Positions 47,613-58,900 of a DNA stretch of 64,000 bases are shown one piece after another. This DNA comes from Steinernema hermaphroditum (Eukaryota; Nematoda; Chromadorea; Rhabditida; Steinernematidae), in the NCBI GenBank assembly GCA_030435675.1, contig CM059621.1, positions 12,338,001 through 12,402,000 on the forward strand. The letters run 5' to 3'. The position numbers were made by a program, and so were the translations under genes. The notes below the pieces were generated by a model. That model did no database searches. It was not told the origin of the DNA and was given only the letters and a program-made list of their open reading frames with translations. Every line of letters starts with the position of its first letter. The stretch's first letter is position 1.

Positions 47613-49686
47613 ATGTCGATCTTCAGCCGAGTCGCTCGTCAGTGTCTTCTCCTGAATCGACAGAAGCCGTGCTCCCTTCTCGCCTCCCGGTCTGTCCACT
47701 TGGAATGCGACGCTCTGGACAAGTACTCACACTGGAAGGATCAGATCTTCGACATTTACAAAGACCCAGAGAAGAACGCAATTCCTGTTTCTTTCATCTT
47801 CAAGGTGTGTTTGCTCTATGTATGAAGTGCGTGATGTTATCCTTTCAGACCTTGAGAGAGCACGGGCTCGGATCTGACCATCCGCGCGTTTCGTGTCTCG
47901 AGGAAAACATTAAACGTGTTTTAGCTCTTCGACCATCCGACGAAATCCTCCAAGATCACTTCCTCGATCGAGCGACATTCAGAGAGTACAGCTTTATTCT
48001 GTATGCTCGAATTCTTTCATTGGATGATTTAGATGCATATCTCCAAGTATCGAACTCCTGAATCGCGCCCTACAGAAGAAGCTTGTCATACCTGAGTGGA
48101 AGTCGTTCACATCGACAATCGCAAACATTTACGATGAGTGCGCAAACATCAAAGACGGAAATGTAGCAACCTACATCCCTGAATTGGCACGAGCCGATCC
48201 CAACCTTTGGGGCGCTGCCATTTGCACGATTGATGGCCAGCGCGGCAGATGGGGAGATGCAAAATCAAGCTTCTGCATTCAGAGTGTTTCAAAACCATTC
48301 ACTTATGCGATTGTAGTCGACGAGTGTGGTGTGGAAAACGTCCACAAGTATGTCGGCCAGGAACCTTCTGGACGTCTCTTTAACGACATTTGCTTGGACA
48401 GCGAGAGTATGTTTGAATGTTCTCCGGCTGTTTTCCAACTCTTTCATTTAGACAAACCACATAACCCAATGGTTAACGCAGGTGCAATTGCGGTTACTTC
48501 TTTGCTGAAACCATCAACAACTCTCTCGGAACGATTTGGCTATGTAAGGAAATTTTTATGCGGATCCTTTATAGTCACCATATTCAGATAATGGAGCGAA
48601 TGCGACAGTTTACAGCCAACGAGAAACTCTCCTTCAACAATGCTGTGTATGCAAAATACAATAAAATTCAATCCCATGTTGCCCTCATTACAGATATCTC
48701 TCAGAACGAGAATCCGCCGACAGGAACTACGCCATCGGATTCTACATGCGTGAGCACAAATGTTTCCCAGAAGATGTAAACGACTACGCGAAATTCAAAG
48801 AGGTGCTCGACCTGTACTTCATGCTCTGTTCAATTGAAACCGACGTCGAGACGCTCTCCGTGATGGCAGCGACCCTTGCTAACGGCGGAGTTTGTCCTTT
48901 GAATCAGGAGAGAACTGTTTGCCACCAAGCCGTGAGGGATACGCTGACGCTAATGCACTCTTGTGGGATGTATGACTACTCTGGGAAGTTTGCTTTCTAC
49001 GTAGGCATTCCATCAAAGAGCGGTGTCTCTGGAGCGATGATGGTTGTAGTGCCAAACGTGCTTGGTATGGCGCTTTATTCTCCGCCACTTGACCAACTTG
49101 GGAACTCTGTGAGAGGCGTCGAATTCGCGAAGAAGCTTGTTGCCCAATTCAACTTCCACAACTTCGATAACATTGTAAAAAAGTTGATGATCACTGTCCT
49201 CTGAAGCTGTTTATATTTCAGCAATATGGACCAAAGCGGAAAGTCGATCCAAGGCACACAGACCAGCACCTTCAACAGCAAGTGTCGAATCTCTTCTTCG
49301 CAGTGCGGGTCGGTGATATAAGCGAGATCAAGAGGTTTGTTCATAGTTGGAAATACTGATGATGAAATGCTTCTTCAGATATATCCTAAAAGGCTATAGA
49401 TTGGACGAAGCGGACTACGACGACAGAACCGTGCTCCATGTTGCCGCCAGCGAAGGACTTCCGCACATTCTCCACTATCTTCTGGAGAAGTGGCCGACTA
49501 GTTCTATCGGTTGGTGCTAGAAATTATGAAACTTACTAAGCACATCATTTAGATATGCGTGATCGCTTTGGGCAAACGCCGCTGAACAACGCCGTCACAT
49601 TCGACCACAAGAAGTGCGCTGCACATTTGAAAGCCTTCATGGGAGAGAAGGGAGTCACCGAACCGAAGATATGCCCGAGTGCATAA
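47613..49686 (+). CDS. glna: Glutaminase, kidney/liver type, mitochondrial
   Basis: Hydrolyses glutamine to glutamate and ammonia in mitochondria. Nine exons: 47613-47804, 47849-47985, 48033-48406, 48452-48543, 48588-48646, 48694-49174, 49222-49334, 49379-49509 and 49553-49686. They total 1713 nt, giving 570 residues. The start is chosen because residues 1-30 ([17 protein letters not shown]...) look like a mitochondrial presequence: Arg-rich, with no acidic residues. The serpin-like beta-lactamase fold of the family shows [13 protein letters not shown], the catalytic SVSK (about residues 194-197), [45 protein letters not shown] and SGVSGAMM. Two ankyrin-like repeats follow ([20 protein letters not shown]), as in animal GLS. 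Intron 3 (48407-48451) is 45 nt and stop-free. C. elegans has several glna paralogues; I cannot tell which is the orthologue. Confidence 0.94.
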
Positions 49687-49931
49687 AATGTTCTGTGTAT
49701 AGCATGTAGTAAACATTAATTAATTGTTCTGGCAACTAATTATACGTAGCTGGTATGCTTACTCTAGTAAAGACTATCTGAACAAGTGTAAATCGATGAT
49801 GCTTGCAAACTGTCTCGTCCCTAGACCATTCAGACTACGTCTGCAGACAGTTGTCGTCTCCGCACTTCGCTGCGAAAGCTTTTCGCCTTCAGTCTTTCTC
49901 TCGACGGGTCGGACAAACATTTCGTTTGACA

Positions 49932-51323
49932 ATGAAGGTGTGCCGCGTTGTGTCCTATTCGTCTGAAGTTTGCTCGGTTTAGGAAGTGCCAAGTCGCGTG
50001 CTACTTCTCATCGTCTGTGGGCTTCTTTGCACAACTGAAGGGAAATACAAAGTGAAACCCGTACTTTTCATCAACCTCACACAGGCTGTAAGTTGATCTA
50101 TGCACTCGTGTATATCAATTTGCACCGTATTTCAGGGCGCTGATACAGAAATTGCCGATGGGTGTGAGCTGCGGGTGAATAAGCTGTCCACCAATCCCGA
50201 AGAAGTTCTTTCGATTGAAGCCGCAGGCCTCACTGAATCCGATGAGTGTGGAAACAATATTGCAACCGCTCTCGGAAGGATCGACGTGGGAAGTGTAAAC
50301 CACAGTGGTGCCAACCGCTTCCTTATCGCGGCTCATCTAGGCAATGTAAGTGAAGTAGTAGAGAAGGACTAGTAATCCAGAGGCTTTCAGAGCACAGACA
50401 AGAAGCTCTGCGAGAGCGGCCTGCTCCGCCATCGCCAGGGAATTCTCAGCTATCACTGTCCAAAGGAGAACATTAGCTTTTTCTTCGACCGATTCAAGTG
50501 GGTCATCTGTCGTGTCGCTCCTTCTGGAGCGTTTTTATTACAGGTGGTGGGCGCTACTGACTGTTGTCGGGATAACGGTGTTCCTTACTGGCGGTAGCAT
50601 TGTTGCCTGCTACGTCGACTGCGTTAATCGTCGAACAACAATGCCCGCGTCCGCTAATGACAACTCCACTCGAACTGATCGCGACCACGGTCAGTCGGTC
50701 CGCCGCGAGGAGCTCCAGAGGCTGCTCGATGCAAGCATGTTGCGTCATAGAATCCGCGAAGCTGAGGCGGAGAGAACAAAGGATCGTCGGACGAAGCGTG
50801 CCGAGCGGCGGAAACGCATGACTAAGGCGCAGATGGACGTCTCCGAGCGCAGCAGTGAGTCGCACCATAGTGAGGAAAACCCGAAGTCGCCGATGGCCAG
50901 GAAAGACATTCCATTTAAATCGAACCCTGGCGTGAGCATTCGCATCATACGTCTGCCGTTGAGAGTAATGTGGCATTTCAGGTAATCCATGAAGTTGTCA
51001 ATGAAAAAGCTAAGAACTCTTCCGAGTCCAAGCGCGAAATGAAGTATAATGAGGAAAAGAGAAAAGACGCTGAGCAAAGCTGCGAGGACAGCAACACCGC
51101 CAAGGTTCCGCTGTTGCCCATCTCGAAGATTGCACCACCTGCTAATGCTGCATCTGTTAAGCACAGTAACGACATTCTCATCGACTCTATAGAACTCACA
51201 AAAGATAAACGGCCGGAAGTGCTCCTCTCAAATCGAAACACCGACGAAGACGTACTCCTCACTTGTGAAGAAGATGATGTGAACGTGCAGGAGACCGTCT
51301 CGACTTCACCCGAACAGTCTTGA
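49932..51323 (+). CDS. Unknown type I membrane protein with charged tail
   Basis: Six exons: 49932-49937, 49983-50087, 50136-50345, 50391-50497, 50544-50931 and 50982-51323. They total 1158 nt, giving 385 residues in phase. Exon 1 is only the codons ATG AAG, followed by a 45-nt intron. Residues 1-22 form a signal peptide (MKEVPSRVLLLIVCGLLCTTEG). The ectodomain (about 120 residues) has four cysteines and two N-glycosylation sites but no domain I recognise. One membrane helix follows (WWALLTVVGITVFLTGGSIV). The cytoplasmic tail is about 220 residues: first a strongly basic Arg/Lys/Glu helix (RREELQRLLD...RRTKRAERRKR), then an acidic Ser/Thr-rich end. It lies 245 bp after glutaminase on the same strand and is convergent with the kinase gene, with AATAAA at 51350. 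Confidence 0.8.
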
Positions 51324-51349
51324 TCCTCTATCAGGGCCAACCCAAGTTT

Positions 51350-51355
51350 AATAAA
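51350..51355 (+). terminator. Polyadenylation signal
   Basis: AATAAA, 26 bp after the stop codon of the type I membrane protein. Only about 125 bp separate it from the convergent kinase stop. Confidence 0.6.
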
Positions 51356-51480
51356 GTTTCCCAACAACCGCCTCCGCCCCCCGACCACCCACTCATCTTG
51401 AAGTGATCTGAAACGCATCTGAAACGACTTGTGAGATTCATTAGGGGTTAATTATGAACAATGAAACCGCCAAAAAGTAA

Positions 51481-52975
51481 TTATGACATATCCAATAACG
51501 CGAAGTTTAGGGGCCGACAATAAATCTTGCGATGTCTATGCACCCGTGTTGGAGTGGATGGCATCTCAAAACTGCGTCTGCCTGCGGACGATCTTCGACT
51601 TGGTGGGCTTCGGTAAGATGCGGGAAGGTCGTTGTTCTTCATTCGGAGACGAGCGCTTCGACGGAGTTGCGTTGGAGGTGTGGCTTCGCTGTTTTTCAGC
51701 GTACGTGGCAAAGGCTTGAATGCAGGCCTTTTCTCGTGGTTCAACTTCTCCAGGAGAGGTGCAGACAACAGCTGGGCGGCAGTAGGACGTTGAGCTGGAT
51801 CACTGTGAAGCATGCTTCTTATGACGGTCTGCAGTTCACCTGAAACACCTGAAATCGGAGCATTATTAATACCGTCCAAAGTATCCGCGCCCTTACGTCC
51901 TATGAACTCTTCAGGGAGAACACCATGCCGGAGATCGATCCATCGGTCACCGTTTCTAGGCAAGTCCAGATCAGTTGACAATTCAAGGATCGTCATTCCC
52001 AGGCTGAAAATGTCACTGGCAGATGAAGGGCCGGCACCATCAAATACTGCTGCATCCAGGTACCGGTTGTCACCCTCCATATCGATTCTTAAGTCTCCCT
52101 AAATCGCGCAAATGAATACGACGAGCGATCAGCAACCAACTAACCTTGCGCGTATCAACGAGAAGTCCAAAGTCACCAAGTTTACAAACGCCATCGAAGG
52201 AAATAAGAATGTTCTCGGGTTTGATGTCGAAGTGGATCAAGCCAAGTTGATGAATTGCACCAAGAGGCTGAAAAGTTCCCAGTCAACATAGCGCCAGCCA
52301 CACACAGCTCTTTCCCACCTTTAACAAATCCTTCAGGACAAATACTACTTCCAATTCAGACAGGTCATACTTCCGCGAATACTCGTCCAGGTTCCCGGCA
52401 CACAGTTCTGTTTGAATGTAGACGAGTCCTTGCTCTTCCCACGCAAGCACGAAACGAAGAAGGTTAGGATGGTCGGGGAGCAGAGCGAAGTTGTTGACCT
52501 CCTTGAGCGCGTCCAGCCGATTGGAGTCGCAGGCCTTCAGCTGGCGTTTCACGGCGTATGGGAATCCGGTGTCCTTGGACACCACGGACAGGACTTCACC
52601 AAACGATCCGCGGCCGATGGATCCCTTGTTAACAAAACACTGCTCGAAGAAGGAGGCCTTGCAGGTGCGGCGGTATGACGATGACTTTGCCAGCACTAAA
52701 CGACGCCAGTCAGGGTGCTCCGATCGCCGCACAGACTCACCTTCTTCTGTGGTCTTCCCCACCGAGAGAACGTTGAAGTGGCCGTGCTGCTGGAGGAAAC
52801 GCTGGCGCCGGATAGAGTCCATTACCGGTGTTGAGGGCATCGCAGACGCGCCCATCTGCGTCGCCATCTTCTCTCGTCTCGTCGTCCAGGTCTCGTGGAA
52901 GAACTTCATCTCGGGAGTCTTCATCTCCGGTGTGCGCATGAGTGCTTCGGAGTTGTTGAGCAACGTTCCAGGCAT
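51481..52975 (-). CDS. wee-1.3: Myt1/Wee1-family inhibitory CDK1 kinase
   Basis: Phosphorylates CDK1 on its inhibitory Thr/Tyr sites to hold cells (in worms also oocytes) before M phase. Exons 52975-52741, 52695-52319, 52267-52145, 52098-51897 and 51848-51481 total 1305 nt, giving 434 residues in phase. The N-terminus has two SP/TP-type sites ([10 protein letters not shown]). The kinase domain shows [33 protein letters not shown] and [20 protein letters not shown] and the order of the C-lobe favour Myt1 over Wee1. The C-terminal 90 residues are basic and Ser/Pro-rich; unlike vertebrate Myt1, no membrane helix is visible. Introns 1 (45 nt) and 4 (48 nt) are stop-free and a multiple of three. 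A TTTCAG lies 18 bp before the ATG. Confidence 0.9.
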
Positions 52976-53555
52976 TGCGCCTTTGATGTATACTGAAATC
53001 ACAGAAGTCAGACGTCTACACGAAGCGCGCCAAAATAAGCACGGCGAAACCTGCAAAAAAATCTCTGCAAAAAATTTGCAAAAAAAGAAAATTCGGAAAT
53101 GTTCCCCACCCATCACGTGCGCGCCGAGCGCGCGTTCCCCAATTAGGGCAAGGGATACCGTATCTATAGCTTGGAATGCTGTGTCCTGCAACGAAGTTCT
53201 TGAAGTGGCGCGAAAGCTGTGAGAAACGCTACAATTTTAGGGAGAAACGTGCCCAAAATTCGGTTTTTTTGACATTTTCATGTGTTCTAGTCGTTAGTTT
53301 ATGGTAGTAGGCCTGCAAAACTCAAAAAATTGATCTTGAATGGCCTAGAGCTAGAAAAGCAGAGTTTCGAAAATAGAACCGAATCAAAGACGTTTACCGA
53401 CACGCGGAAAATTTGAATTTCGAATCTGAGCCGAGGGTCAAACTAACCGTTTTGGAGCTGCCGCGTACCTTTTTGAGTCATCTCATGTCATTTCGTCGTT
53501 GTGCTAGACCTATTCTGGTCATGAATATCTTTTTTCAGCCTTCCGAGCCGGCAGT
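52976..53555. promoter_or_regulatory. Divergent promoter between kinase and SIM-protein genes
   Basis: The 580-bp gap between two oppositely transcribed genes must hold both promoters. Acceptor-like TTTCAG precedes each start codon (18 bp on the minus side; TTTTTTCAG about 17 bp before 53556 on the plus side). No individual factor site can be named. Confidence 0.45.
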
Positions 53556-54382
53556 ATGAGCCAAACTGAAGATGATGAAATCGTCGTGGTTGCTGAGCAC
53601 CGTAAGTTCTTTGTACTATGACGTACATGAGCGTACAACTTTGCAGGTAATCCTGAAAGAGAGGTACGAGGCACCACCGTGGATATAAGTGACGACGACG
53701 ACATCGAAGTAATTGGTCAGCGGTGTTAGCTTCATCTCCTTCTTACTATGAGTGATTGTGTAACTTGCAGATAATCCCGAAGCGGGAGCACGAATTCGGG
53801 TAGCCCAGCTACGGGACGGATTGAACCTCGCACGTCACTTCGGTTCGGAAGACGATTCCGAAGTAGAATTTGTTCAGGAAGGGCCATGTGAGTTGCCACT
53901 TGTCAGTTCAACCCTATAACGTGATTATTTGCAGCTAGTAAAGAGACGCAGGAGCAGATACTAACCCGTAGGAAGAAGAGGACCTTCTCGCAGTCGTTTG
54001 GGAGGGCGTCGGCATCAAATGCGCGTCCTGCCAAGTTTTCGTCATCGATGAATATGTCGTCCGCCAACATGAACCCTGTTTTGCGCGAATTCCTCAAGCC
54101 TAGGTGCGAATTATCAGAGTCGCCAATAGACTGGTTCGAAAATGGTCCACAGGACAAGCCCTCCAAAACTGCCGATGTTCGTTGCCTGCAGTGCCGTTCG
54201 CTCCTCACTGTAGTGCTGTTTAGGATGAAGCAATCTTGATGGCGTGTTCGGCCAAAGTGAAGATGTCCAAGACGAAGAATCCACTAGAGTGTGATGGCGA
54301 CCCGAATTCGGCAGCGATGTGGATGCCTAGATCAGTTTCTCGACCGCAAATTCCGCGTGCGTCGCTTCGTGGACGACACTAA
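53556..54382 (+). CDS. Small protein with three SUMO-interaction-like motifs
   Basis: Exons 53556-53601, 53647-53715, 53771-53887 and 53935-54176, then 54224-54382, give 210 residues. If the last weak donor (GTTCGT at 54177) is not used, the protein ends at 54239 with 178 residues. Each of the first three exons carries a hydrophobic core beside acids: DDEIVVVAE, DDDDIEVIDN and DDSEVEFVQE. Such tandem SIMs mark SUMO-targeted ubiquitin ligases of the RNF4 type, but no RING finger is present; the short model has only one CLQC pair. A basic, Ser-rich middle (TRRKKRTFSQSF) suggests a nuclear protein. It starts 580 bp from the kinase gene in divergent orientation. Further exons towards the satellite are possible. 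Confidence 0.6.
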
Positions 54383-54771
54383 AACCTGGAGAGTCATCGG
54401 TTTGCTTTACTTCTCTTATGTCTATAGCTATTGTTCGTTGTATATTGGAAACACAACGTTAATTTCTTGAATTCTATGGATCTGTTATGTTTGATCGCTC
54501 AGGTGAGAGCAGTGCCAGCTGGGACTGCTGGACAAGATGCTCCTCTAGACGATCTCTCGATGCTCCTTTAGACGATCCCCCTTGTGTATCGAAGGTTCAT
54601 CGCAAATCCCGTGCGTCGTCACGAAGCTATGCTCCTCGGTACTTGTTATCCACTATTTTCACTTAGGTGACAAATTCTGTCAACTGCACTTGCACCATAA
54701 TGCCTGAATGTTAATTTAATTTCGTGCAATACCTTTGATTGCAGACAGTTAGCCCTCTGCTTATAGAAACA
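54383..54771. other. Transition zone to satellite
   Basis: No firm gene. A 54-codon open stretch after TCGCTCAG (about 54505-54666) might be another exon of the upstream gene. It carries a short imperfect duplication (GATGCTCCTCTAGACGATC and GATGCTCCTTTAGACGATC). Confidence 0.3.
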
Positions 54772-55254
54772 AAGTTTTGCAGGAAACTAAGATAGTTCAC
54801 AGTAATCGCAACGGGAATAGGCGCGTTCGATCAGGCTCGTGCAGTAGAACAAGATGGAATCATAAAAATGATATGGTACTTTGGAGCAGGAGGGTCAGAT
54901 GCAGAGCTCTTGGTATGAGCAAGGGCCCTGCTGTCTCGAATTGAAAGTTTTGCAGGAAACTAAGATAGTCCACAGTAATCCCAACGGGAATAGGCGCATT
55001 CGATCAGGCTCGTGCAGTAGATCAAGATGGAATCATAAAAATGATATGGTACTTTGGAGCAGGAGGGTCAGATGCAGAGCTTTTGGTATGAGCGGGGGCC
55101 CTGCTGTCTCGAATTGAAAGTTTTGCAGGAAACTCAGATAGTCCACAGTAATCCCAACGGGAATAGGCGTGTTCGATCAGGCTCGTGCAGTTCTACAAGA
55201 TCCAATCATAAAAATGCTATGGTACTTTGAAGCAGGAGGGTCAGATGCAGAGCT
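54772..55254. repeat. 173-bp satellite, first block (about 2.8 copies)
   Basis: Start of the tandem array. The first copy is the most diverged (for example AGTTCACAG for AGTCCACAG), as expected at an array edge. The block breaks off inside GCAGAGCTT, where a 677-bp insert begins. Confidence 0.92.
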
Positions 55255-55931
55255 TAAAAGCGAAGTGCGATACGGCGGTGCTCGCCTCTAACTTCCGATC
55301 CGATCCGCAGCAATCGGAAGCGCCACGCGGGGAAATGCCCTTGAAGTCCGCTGTAGCGTACGTGACGCGCTTCTTCCCTTTCTTCTCCTTGATCACTGCG
55401 TGTGATCCAAATCGCCCCTTGTGGCGATGCGTAGTCCCAGGCGACTACTGACTTACGCGCTCTTCTGGCAGCGAAGTCCTTCCTGTTCTCGGCGAGATAC
55501 AGGGCGATAACCACGGAATGCGACGACGACGATATATACGACTCGACCGCTCCGGGATACAAAACAGCTGCAATGCGTATCGACAAAGACAGCTAAAATA
55601 TCACGATTTATCAACACGATAAATACAACAACAAGTGATACAACAAGTGTTCGCTCCAGCGATACAACAAGATAACAACAATCACACGAAGAAGCGCGCT
55701 CTTGTGCGCGAGCGGGAACCATCGTCGAGCGAGCGGGAGGTCCGTTCAAGTTTGCACAACGAGAGGAGAATGCGTACGTTCGCTCTACGAACTGGTGCGT
55801 AAGAGAAGACTCCGAGATGGAGATGCGTATGCGTAGCGTTCAGCGCTTTTCACCACACTTAATGCCCCGAACTTAAGATGCGTATAAGGATTAGAAAGAA
55901 AAAAATGCGTAACTTCGCAGCAAAGCTGCGA
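55255..55931. mobile_element. 677-bp insertion inside the satellite
   Basis: Unrelated to the satellite and richer in G+C over its first half. The array resumes at exactly the same monomer position, and CAGAGCT occurs on both sides (55248-55254 and 55932-55938), which looks like a 7-bp target duplication. The minus strand is open for 110 codons (55254-55586) with no motif I can name. The second half has CAACAA-type short repeats and a GCGCGCTCTTGTGCGCGAGC palindrome. A retroelement or other transposon fragment is the likeliest identity. Confidence 0.6.
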
Positions 55932-58900
55932 CAGAGCTCTTTGTATGAACAAGGCCTCAACTATCTCGAATTGAAAGTTTTGCAAGAAACTAAGATAGTC
56001 CACAGTAATCCCAACGGGAATAGGCGCATTCGATCAGGCTCGTGCAGTAGATCAAGATGGAATCATAAAAATGATATGGTACTTTGGAGCAGGAGGGTCA
56101 GATGCAGAGCTTTTGGTATGAGCGGGGGCCCTGCTGTCTCGAATTGAAAGTTTTGCAGGAAACTAAGATAGTCCACAGTAATCCCAACGGGAGTAGGCGC
56201 GTTTGATCAGGCTCGTGGAGTTCTACAAGATCCAATCATAAAAATGATATGGTACTTTGGAGCAGGAGGGTCAGATGCAGAGCTTTTGGTATGAGCAAGG
56301 GCCCTGCTGTCTCGAATTGAAAGTTTTGCAGGAAACTAAGATAGTCCACAGTAATCCCAACGGGAATAGGCGCATTCGATCAGGCTCGTGCAGTTCTACA
56401 AGATCCAATCATAAAAATGATATTGTACTTTGGAGCAGGAGGGTCAGATGCAGAGCTCTTGGTATGAGCAAGGGCCCTGCTGTCTCGAATTGAAAGTTTT
56501 GCAGGAAACTAAGATAGTCCACAGTAATCCCAACGGGAATAGGCGCATTCGATCAGGCTCGTGCAGTAGATCAAGATGGAATCATAAAAATGATATGGTA
56601 CTTTGGAGCAGGAGGGTCAGATGCAGAGCTTTTGGTATGAACAAGGCCTCAACTGTCTCGAATTGAAAGTTTTGCAGGAAACTAAGATAGTCCACAGTAA
56701 TCCCAACGGGAATAGGCGCATTCGATCAGGCTCGTGCAGTAGATCAAGATGGAATCATAAAAATGATATGGTACTTTGGAGCAGGAGGGTCAGATGCAGA
56801 GCTTTTGGTATGAGCGGGGGCCCTGCTGTCTCGAATTGAAAGTTTTGCAGGAAACTAAGATAGTCCACAGTAAATCCAGCGGGAGTAGGCGCGTTCGATC
56901 AGGCTCGTGCAGTAGAACAATATTCAATCATAAAAATGCTATGGTACTTTGGAGCAGGAGGGTCAGATGCAGAGCTCTTTGTATGAACAAGGCCTCAACT
57001 GTCTCGAATTGAAAGTTTTGCAGGAAACTCAGATAGTCCACAGTAATCCCAACGGGAATAGGCGTGTTCGATCAGGCTCGTGCAGTTCTACAAGATCCAA
57101 TCATAAAAATGATATGGTACTTTGAAGCAGGAGGGTCAGATGCAGAGCTTTTGGTATGAGCAAGGGCCCTGCTGTCTCGAATTGAAAGTTTTGCAGGAAA
57201 CTAAGATAGTCCACAGTAATCCCAACGGGAGTAGGCGCGTTCGATCAGGCTCGTGGAGTTCTACAAGATCCAATCATAAAAATGATATGGTACTTTGGAG
57301 CAGGAGGGTCAGATGCAGAGCTTTTGGTATGAGCGGGGGCCCTGCTGTCTCGAATTGAAAGTTTTGCAGGAAACTAAGATAGTCCACAGTAATCCCAACG
57401 GGAATAGGCGCATTCGATCAGGCTCGTGCAGTTCTACAAGATCCAATCATAAAAATGATATGGTACTTTGGAGCAGGAGGGTCAGATGCAGAGCTCTTGG
57501 TATGAGCAAGGGCCCTGCTGTCTCGAATTGAAAGTTTTGCAGGAAACTAAGATAGTCCACAGTAATCCCAACGGGAATAGGCGCATTCGATCAGGCTCGT
57601 GCAGTAGATCAAGATGGAATCATAAAAATGATATGGTACTTTCGAGCAGGAGGGTCAGATGCAGAGCTTTTGGTATGAACAAGGCCTCAACTGTCTCGAA
57701 TTGAAAGTTTTGCAGGAAACTAAGATAGTCCACAGTAATCCCAACGGGAATAGGCGCATTCGATCAGGCTCGTGCAGTAGATCAAGATGGAATCATAAAA
57801 ATGATATGGTACTTTGGAGCAGGAGGGTCAGATGCAGAGCTTTTGGTATGAGCGGGGGCCCTGCTGTCTCGAATTGAAAGTTTTGCAGGAAACTAAGATA
57901 GTCCACAGTAATCCCAACGGGAATAGGCGTGTTCGATCAGGCTCGTGCAGTTCTACAAGATCCAATCATAAAAATGCTATGGTACTTTGGAGCAGGAGGG
58001 TCAGATGCAGAGCTCTTTGTATGAACAAGGCCTCAACTGTCTCGAATTGAAAGTTTTGCAGGAAACTCAGATAGTCCACAGTAATCCCAACGGGAATAGG
58101 CGTGTTCGATCAGGCTCGTGCAGTTCTACAAGATCCAATCATAAAAATGATATGGTACTTTGAAGCAGGAGGGTCAGATGCAGAGCTTTTGGTGTGAGCG
58201 GGGGCCCTGCTGTCTCGAATTGAAAGTTTTGCAGGAAACTAAGATAGTCCACAGTAATCCCAACGGGAATAGGCGCATTCGATCAGGCTCGTGCAGTAGA
58301 CCAAGATGGAATCATAAAAATGATATGGTACTTTGGAGCAGGAGGGTCAGATGCAGAGCTTTTGGTATGAGCGGGGGCCCTGCTGTCTCGAATTGAAAGT
58401 TTTGCAGGAAACTAAGATAGTCCACAGTAATCCCAACGGGAATAGGCGCATTCGATCAGGCTCGTGCAGTAGACCAAGATGGAATCATAAAAATGATATG
58501 GTACTTTGGAGCAGGAGGGTCAGATGCAGAGCTTTTGGTATGAGCAAGGGCCCTGCTGTCTCGAATTGAAAGTTTTGCAGGAAACTAAGATAGTCCACAG
58601 TAATCCCAACGGGAGTAGGCGCGTTTGATCAGGCTCGTGCAGTTCTACAAGATCCAATCATAAAAATGATATGGTACTTTGGAGCAGGAGGGTCAGATGC
58701 AGAGCTTTTGGTATGAGCGGGGGCCCTGCTGTCTCGAATTGAAAGTTTTGCAGGAAACTAAGATAGTCCACAGTAATCCCAACGGGAATAGGCGTGTTCG
58801 ATCAGGCTCGTGCAGTTCTACAAGATCCAATCATAAAAATGCTATGGTACTTTGGAGCAGGAGGGTCAGATGCAGAGCTCTTTGTATGAACAAGGCCTCA

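Noticed and set aside
52491..53222. 243-codon plus-strand frame
   Set aside because: Antisense shadow of the kinase exons and their 5' region.
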